The translations under genes and the position numbers were made by a program. A stretch of DNA of 64,000 bases. Origin: Massariosphaeria phaeospora (lineage: Eukaryota; Ascomycota; Dothideomycetes; Pleosporales). The notes beneath the pieces were generated by a model, which saw only the letters and a program-made list of their open reading frames with translations, had not been told where the DNA came from and did no database searches. Location: the NCBI GenBank assembly GCA_011032825.1, contig JAADJZ010000030.1, positions 186,001 through 250,000 on the forward strand. The letters are read 5' to 3'. Positions 57,054-64,000 of the stretch are shown here, one piece after another (within the stretch, counting starts at the first letter, position 1; each line of letters begins with the position of its first letter).

Positions 57054-58489
57054 TCACCTATCCCCTTCAACAAACCTCTTTGCTAGCCATGCAGATCCTT
57101 TCTCGTCGTACTCAGCCTTTGACACAAGTACCCCCTTCAGCAATTCTGGCTGGCTGGCAAAGCGCGCGGCCCCAAGCCAAGTGTGTTTGACTGGATCGTC
57201 CGCTCTCGAAATGTTCAGCAAGTATTCTGCAGGTACAAGCGCCCGAAGCTCCGCCTCCAACCTCTCCATGAAGCCCTCGATTAAGGCGTTTCCGCCCACC
57301 ACAACAACATTCGCGAGCATACCCACTTTTAGCGCTTCTGGAAGAACATTGAGAGACTCAATGATAGAACCTGGCAGTCCAACTGCTTGGATACCGATGT
57401 CTGTCGGGTTGAACAGCAGCTCCGGGACCGCGAAGCGTTCGTTTCCTTGGGGAAGGAGATCTTCTCTGGGTCCCTGGAGAGGTTGCAGACCACGTCGCAT
57501 TCGGGATTTGACAGGATCGTGGGGCCGTGCATGACCATGGATCGACCGCTCGTAGTCCGGTAGTACATAGTCGACCACTATACTCGAGTCCAACTCTCGT
57601 TTATTCCCTAGCCTCCCCTTCCACGTCCTCTCCAAGTCCTTCGAGAACTGTGCTGTCGACGGGGCCACAAAAGATACAGCTTCTTTGATCTCGTTGAGCA
57701 GGTATGTTTCTTCCATCATGTTGTAGTGTCTGAGCGAGGACAGCTCTTTCAGGTAGTTGGTGAGAAGCTTTCCGCCAACCGCAAGACGCCTAACCGCAGG
57801 CTGAATGAGACGCCCATGGTAGAGTGGTATTATAGTTGTATCCGAATATGAAGTGTCGATGATGAGGAGGCATTCTTGCGGGAGTGAAGAGACGGACGAC
57901 GTATCCGAGGAATGGTAAGCGTTCAGCGTCGCACCTGGTAGCGTTATTACATACACCCAAGCATGATAGTGAATGAGTAGAGCCATACCAACACACCGAT
58001 AGTATGCCGCAAATTCAAACTGCTCGAACACGATCTCGTCGCAATTCTTCTGCAACTCTCGAGGGCAGTTCGGCTTCTCCGTCAAGAGCAGATTCGTTTC
58101 CCTAGGATCACACTGTTCCTCTATCAGCAGGTCGTCCTTCTTGTAGACACATGCCGCGTACCCACCCTCAGGCCCGCCCTCGCTTCTACAAACTCGTGTT
58201 CCCAGATGGTCTTCTCCGCCTCCCAATTCACAATGAAACCTTTCTCGACCGGGCGCCTGAATGCGAGTTCACCAAAATCTTTGCAACCATCAAGCTCAGA
58301 GGATATATAGCTGCATCTGTCGCGAGTGCTACGGGCGATGCAATTTGGGAGCACGCGGCAATCGTTGTAGGTTGGATTCGCAGAGGCAGAAGGGATTAGA
58401 CCGGCTTTGAGTGTGTAGGCGCCGTTGTCGAGAACCAATGTCTGTGGGGGAACATGCGTGGATGCTTTTTTAGAACCTTTTGGGGGCAT
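57054..58489 (-). CDS. arp6: Actin-related protein Arp6 (SWR1 complex)
   Basis: Nuclear actin-related protein of the SWR1 remodeller, which loads histone H2A.Z. Exons 58489-58190, 58139-57989 and 57934-57054 (introns of 50 and 54 bp) give 443 residues, the usual Arp6 length. Start at MPPKGSKKAS (58489); an in-frame ATG 69 bases upstream exists but adds non-conserved residues. Arp6 marks: TLVLDNGAYTLKAGL (first phosphate loop), VNWEAEKTIWEHEF, CDPRETNLLLTEKPNCP, VFEQFEFAAYYRC, CLLIIDTSYSDTT (second loop), RRLAVGGKLLTNYLKE, the VLPDY block and VVVGGNALIEGFMERLE. The intron at 57988-57935 is 54 bp, in frame and stop-free. It sits between mL50 and the MFS gene, all on the minus strand, with only about 260 bp to the MFS stop codon, which implies tight packing rather than co-function. 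Confidence 0.94.
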
Positions 58490-58748
58490 CGTAGTTGTCT
58501 TGGTGGAGACAAAGGCCTCCCAAGGTTGTCGCGTCGCAAAACGCGGTGGCACGGGCACGGGCTGCGGGGTACTTATGTAATCTATCGCCGGGTCCCGGGG
58601 ATCACACGTGGAGTGACCAGGTGCGAGCTCCTACATTCACTAGCATCAGACATGGAGATTGCGGGCCTTGCGATATCTCATCTATAAAGCTCTCTAGGTG
58701 AGTCTAATCTAGCACCTGTCCGAATTGTTTCTGACTAGTTCGCCACTC

Positions 58749-60503
58749 TTAGCATTCAACCGGCCATCGGGTCCGCATCCATTCTCCATGCTTATAAAAG
58801 AACACCGGGAGTGCGCAAAATCCGACTGCGATGAACCCCAACAGCGTATTGCCCCAGCCAAGTCCAAGCGCCTCGTACAAGCTAGGTCCGGCAAGTGGAA
58901 GGAAAGCAGATGCTAAAGAACGCAGTACGGTGTTGGCGGCGATAGCGGACGCCGCAGTGACAGGTCCGAACGCATCCACCAGATACATTTGAATAGGCAT
59001 CTGAGGCGGCTCATGTTAGTGTGTGGCATGGAACGGAGCGGAACAGTACTTGCCACGATGTACAATGTACCAAGTCCGATGAACCCGGTACCGGTTATAG
59101 GTACGATCCAGTGCGCCTTGTAATGGGCGCTCCAACCGTACCAGAAAAAACCAATAGGAGTGACTGTGCAGCACCACACCATGAGCTGCAGACGAGACTC
59201 GGGTTTTAGTTCCTCATGATTCTGGCCGGCCTTGCGTCGCTTTCTCGCGGTTCGATCCGACAGCAGTCCAAAACTCGCGGCGCCGAGCGCCATACCAACA
59301 CCCATACCCAGATAGGCAAGGCCTGAATTGCTTTGACTAAATCCGTATTGATTCTTGTACACATCGGGGAACGTTGTGAAGAGTAAAATCAGGAGGCCCC
59401 ACACGAAGGCGCAATAGATGGACAAAGACCAGACAATCGGCGAATAAATGAGCAGCTTAGAAGGGCGCAGGATAGCGAACTTCAAAGCCTGAAAAGGGGT
59501 GCCTTTTTTGTCGTACTGGGAATAAAGATTATGGTTGCCGGTCTTCTTCCGAAGACGGGCTGCTTTGCGTTGGAGGAGGACCGGCATATATGTCTCGCGT
59601 GTAAACCACAGCGAGACCAGCAGGGTAACAGCATTCTGCCTAGGAGGTCAGTTTCGGAAAGATGAGCCTCCCTTGGTGTGCAATAGAAAACTAACCGCGA
59701 TACAGATAATCCGGAAGAGCCAGCGCCAGCCAAGATAGGCCGCAACAGGACCGGCCATAAGAGGGCCGATGGTGTGACTCAGTAAAGGACCAACAGCAAA
59801 GACAGCCATGGCACCGCCTCTGTTCTCCTTTTGCATGACGTCGGCGATCGTACCGCTACCAATAGTACCTAGATTCAGAGTTAGTAGTTCTCGCCACAGA
59901 CTTCCTTGAAAAAATTACCTGGTCCTGAGCCTGCAATTCCAGTAATAAGCCTGCAGACTAAGAATTGTGTCACATCAGTGGCCTGCGAGCACCCAATCAG
60001 AAAGAGGACACTCAAAGACAGGCATACGGAATAGACAGGACGTCGACCGTAGTGTTCGGACAGAGGTGCAATGATTAGTGGTCCGAGTGCGAAACCCAAC
60101 AGATAGACTGTCACGGTCAGGGCGGAGAGCGTCAGATTGGTGATGTGGAACTCCGTCCTCAAAGAAGGGGCGGCAGGTGCGAATGCTGTTGCTGTCAAGT
60201 TCCTACTTGCCGTCAGTAAAGATCGAGGCGAGGCATACGTTGTTGGGCTTACGCAAAGAAAGCGGTTGCACCAGCAATTGCTACGTGTCCCATGCGCAGG
60301 GCATATCGCCAATTGTACGGGTTATCGGGATCATTGGGCCCATCCCAATCTACCAGATTGGGGTCCAGAGGCTGGGCCTCCTCTGTCTTAGTGGTGGATG
60401 CAGCATCTTCCTCGATATCGGGAGGCGGAATATCCGTTATGACAGTGACTGGCTCGACATTGGGAACGACGGAATCGCGCGGTGTAACGGTACTGTCGGC
60501 CAT
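58749..60503 (-). CDS. MFS transporter beside the PKS (DHA1-type)
   Basis: Membrane transporter, probably an exporter. Exons 60503-60253, 60202-59919, 59868-59696, 59635-59054 and 59000-58749 give 513 residues. Four introns of 50-60 bp; the last (59053-59001) has a GC donor (GTG|GCAAGT..CTCAG) and is the only joint that keeps IVMPIQMYLVDAF in frame. The N-terminus is acidic and Pro/Thr-rich, then DPDNPYNW just before the first helix. Motifs: the A-type loop SEHYGRRPVY, the C-type ITGIAGSGPGTIGSGTIAD, GWRWLFRI, a central loop (KTGNHNLYSQYDKKG), and LVDAF..AASAIAANTVLRS in the eleventh helix region. The gene starts 1.6 kb from the PKS, transcribed away from it. A head-to-head transporter and PKS suggest it exports the PKS product; this is inference. 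Confidence 0.92.
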
Positions 60504-62098
60504 GGCTGCTGGGTCTCCGTTGGTTTCCCATAGTGGGCTTTCGCTGAGATATAACCCTGCGCGTTGATCACTCACTGGAAGGCGGTTCTCTGGTGGTTCG
60601 GAGACAAATCGGCAATCCCAGAGCGCCGTGCCGACATTCAGCCCCAACAATCCTTATCAACCAGAGCACGAAGTCTCACCGCAGCGGCTCTACACGTATT
60701 GTACCCTCGCTCTAGTCAGACTGGCCGCAAACGACATGCGGGAACGGAAGCTAGCAACGCCGCTGCTGCTCGTCAACGGAACTGTGTCGCGAATATTCCC
60801 CGTCACGTAGGGCTGTTCTCAACGGCTATAGAGAGATACGTCAGTGACCACGCGGCCTCGCTAGGAGATTAAAGGAAGCTCGACATTCCTTTTCACGTCC
60901 TGCCGAGATAGTTCGCTGTCTCAAACTTTTCACGCGGGATGCATCAAAACCCACACTACACCAAAACCCCATTGTCGTTTCTCTTTATCTCTTATTGTAC
61001 TTATTCCGCTAAGGACAGTATTATACCTTTTCACCCAAGGTCATTGTGCAGCCTTCAGTGAGCAGACTCTGTACCTTGATACATGTCTTACCTTTCACTA
61101 CGCTTCAATGTGTACCTCTCAACGGAGACATAAGTAGAAAGTTCAGCTTGCTGCCTTGGAAGGTTATATTTCTCCCCTACTTGTTCGTCTCTCAATTCGT
61201 TCTCAGCTCAAAAGCCGCCTTCACGGCAGATCAAGCACTATTAAGCCATATCTATTCACATTTCCTCGTGGCACGACCAGACAACTACACCCTAAGCTTC
61301 AAGGTTAAACAGACACACAACAACTAAAGAAATATGCGGTTTACATGTCCTGCTTCCTACCTCCACCATCCCGGACCATTCGATCATGCTCCGAGCCGCT
61401 CAGCATCTTTGAGAGGTATGTGGATGCCTTCTGTGGTAAATAGCTGCTGACTACGCGACCTGAGAGGAACTGGTTGAGATCAGCTTGTGTCGCTGTTTAT
61501 AACAAAGTTCCTATCGGAAGAAAGGCCTTAACACTTCTCAATCGGTGCCTGTCAGGAAACTTAGGCAGTCCATGGATTGTTTAATGTCCAAGGCGCAGAT
61601 TTCGGGCTGTTTTCCTTCGGCGGTTCCATTGGCATTTGGTCAGTTCCAAGCATTTCGCGCACTTCGGCGGTTGTGTGCAGGTTCCCTCCATTTGGGCACA
61701 CACATGCTTCAGTCATCTTTACGACCTGCCTCCCGCATATGGATCTATCGAGTGCGACTAAATCTCCCAGCATAATCCACGTGGTCATCGATCTACCAAT
61801 CTGGGGCCTGTTCTATTTTGACCCACCGACTCCGGGTGCCAAGAACTCGCCGATTCCAGGATCGGTCGGTGTCTGCCCCACACCGAACGCCTCGTATACG
61901 CCTCGTGTCTCACGCTGCAACATCACAGAACCCACCGACGGTAAAGTCGCCGCTGGCTGGACAGTAACCACTATGTTTAGCCTCAACAATAGCGATTTAA
62001 ACAAGATCAATAAGAATACTGAGCTTCGCAAATGATTTTCTGAATAAGCCCACTATCGTCTCAATCATTCTTCCGCTCAACTACCCTGTCATAGCGTC
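60504..62098. other. Divergent MFS/PKS intergenic region (1.6 kb)
   Basis: Probable shared control region. I see no complete gene. Both strands from about 61561 to 62031 have an unusually long frame; the minus-strand one is broken by a single TAG at 61813-61815 and may be a gene remnant. No clear cluster-regulator site (for example a paired CGG) was identified by eye. Confidence 0.45.
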
Positions 62099-64000
62099 AT
62101 GCCTCAACGCAACGAGCCTATTGCCGTGATTGGCAGCGCGTTTCGTTTTCCGGGAAAGTGTGATACGCCCTCGAAGCTATGGGAGCTGCTCAAGCAGCCG
62201 TCCGATTTGCTACAAGAGATCCCTCGCAGTCGATTCAATGCCTCCGCATGGTACCACCCCGACAGCGCTCATCATGGCACCAGCAATGTTACGCAGTCGT
62301 ATTTCCTTTCCGAGGATCCAGCTGCCTTTGACGCTCAGTTCTTTAACATCCCGCCAAACGAGTGCGAGGCCATTGATCCGCAGCAGCGGATGCTTCTGGA
62401 GGTAGTCTACGAGTCTCTCTGTGCTGCGGGTATCCCTATGGAAAGTCTTCGTGGGTCATCTACCGCCTGTTACGTAGGTCAGTAGTCCGCATAATCAGCA
62501 ATAACTAGACGACTCTAATTGTCAATAGGGCAAATGTGCGATGATTGGTCTGGCATCCTGATGAAAGACTGGGAAACTATCCCGCAGTACAGCGCGACTG
62601 GTATATCCCGGAGCATCATGTCGAACCGTATCTCGTACTTCTACGACTGGCGTGGCCCAAGCATGACAATTGACACAGCCTGTTCGTCATCTCTAGTGGC
62701 CGTACACGAAGCAGTACAGACTCTTAGGAGCGGTGATTCTAGCGTTGCAGTGGCTTGTGGGGCGAACTTGATACTCTCCCCTGGTAAGCCCTTTACCCTG
62801 CTCTACATTGAATGTGGCGACCGTCTAACTAATTTGTAGGCATGTACATCGCAGAGAGCAAACTCAAGATGCTCTCCCCCGACGGCCGATCTCGTATGTG
62901 GGATGCAGATGCCAATGGCTACGCTCGAGGAGAGGGTATTGCTGCCGTAGTCCTCAAGACGCTTAGTCAGGCAATCAAGGACGGTGATGATATAACTGGC
63001 GTGATTAGGGAGACTGGGTTTAATCAAGATGGTCGAACTACTGGCATTACTATGCCCAGCAACAAAGCACAAGCTGCACTCATTCGCGACACTTATGCTA
63101 AAGCGGGCCTCGATCCTCAGAACGATCAAGATCGTCCACAATTCTTCCACGCACACGGTACAGGCACACCTGCCGGAGATCCCCAAGAGGCCGAGGCCAT
63201 CAGTTCGACCTTTTTCAGCGGGAACGCAGGATCAGAGTCCAAACTCTATGTTGGATCTATCAAGACAATCATTGGGCATACCGAGGGAACAGCTGGGTTG
63301 GCTAGCCTGATCAGCACTACCTTGGCCCTTCAGAACAAGACGATTCCCCCGAATATGCATTTCCAGACACTCTCTGAAAAAGTCGCTCCATTCTATGAGA
63401 ACCTCGAAGTGCCAACTACTTCCAAACCATGGCCTAAGGTTCGAGATGGACAGCCCTTACGAGCATCCGTCAATTCGTTCGGGTTTGGGGGCGCTAATTG
63501 CCACGCTGTGAGTTTTTTAGCATCGATTTCGTGTGATGCAACGTGTGGGAACTGACTTCGACAGATCCTTGAGAGTTACGAACCTCAAGAAAGAAACGTT
63601 CAGGCAGAACTGTTTACGCCCTTGACGTTCTCTGCCAACTCTGAGAAGATTTTGCGGAAGATGTTGGACTCTGCCGCCGAGTTTTTGAGTGCGGACCACC
63701 CGAGTAACTTACGTGACATCGCCTGGACTTTGCAGAGTCGTCGCTCCGTGTTACCCGTCAAAATTGCCATCTCTGGTCGGACTGTGAGGGACCTGCTTTC
63801 CAGTATTGATACCGCGCGTGCAACTACGGAGAGTTTCGGTGTTCGGTCTACGTCTCAAAATGACATGGAGATTCTTGGGATCTTTACAGGCCAAGGTGCT
63901 CAGTGGCCTACCATGGGCGCTGCACTCATCAAAGCGTCGCCGTATGTTCGCCAGGTCATCACCGCCCTAGACAAATCGCTCCAGGACCTTCCGGTCGAAG
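62099..64000 (+). CDS. Highly reducing polyketide synthase, N-terminal part (3' truncated by window edge)
   Basis: Iterative type I PKS for a secondary metabolite. Exons 62099-62477, 62529-62783, 62840-63507 and 63565 onward (introns of 51, 56 and 57 bp), about 579 residues visible. The ketosynthase starts immediately ([14 protein letters not shown]) and has all catalytic parts: cysteine in DTACSSSL, histidines in [10 protein letters not shown] and in IGHTEGTAG, plus DPQQRMLLE and GFGGANCHA. The linker follows, then the acyltransferase begins at [16 protein letters not shown]. The wording [22 protein letters not shown] and IGHTEGTAG is what I associate with the LovB/PKS-NRPS hybrid clade of reducing PKSs; a final call needs the missing C-terminus. 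The transporter next door is divergent. No break or missing residue in the visible part, so probably functional. Confidence 0.95.

Overview
This window is nuclear DNA from a filamentous ascomycete (Pezizomycotina; a Dothideomycete would fit, but the sequence alone does not prove the class). The reasons are many genes split by introns of about 47-60 bp with GT..AG ends and TACTAAC-like branch sites, a type I fatty acid synthase split into a separate beta chain, and families typical of these fungi: CFEM, UstYa-like, CYP52-like, fungal CorA-like and highly reducing PKS. I place 19 protein genes. Two run off the window: the fatty acid synthase beta chain at the left edge and the PKS at the right edge. 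I found no rRNA, tRNA, CRISPR array or intact transposon.

Left part (1-27 kb): 3' two-thirds of the FAS beta subunit; a Brl1/Brr6 nuclear-envelope protein; a secreted phytase-esterase-like protein on the minus strand; a disordered unknown protein; a UstYa-like (DUF3328) protein followed by a CYP52-like P450; a membrane-anchored receptor-L-domain (Ecm33-like) protein; a large unknown nuclear-looking protein with a tandem Cys/His module; and the beta subunit of ER glucosidase II.

Middle (27-46 kb): a 4.9 kb stretch with no convincing gene, then a 1272-residue disordered conserved protein, a CFEM GPI-anchored protein, a cyclin-D1-binding-protein-1-like protein, a PIP-box protein, a DUF7704-like membrane protein and an MFS transporter.

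Right part (46-64 kb): a protein kinase fused to a von Willebrand A domain; a CorA-like membrane protein; mitochondrial ribosomal protein mL50, whose reading frame breaks once; Arp6 of the SWR1 chromatin remodeller; then an MFS transporter that diverges from the start of a highly reducing PKS. The last two share a 1.6 kb intergenic region and look like the edge of a secondary-metabolite cluster continuing to the right.

Most of the window is housekeeping mixed with surface and accessory genes. I see no clear new multi-gene system. The most interesting single items are the tandem C-x3-H-x13-C-x2-C module in the 977-residue protein, the kinase-vWA fusion next to the CorA-like gene, two non-canonical GC-AG introns, the mL50 frame break and the PKS/MFS cluster edge. 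Gene models were built by hand from splice signals and protein similarity recalled from family knowledge; no database search was run.
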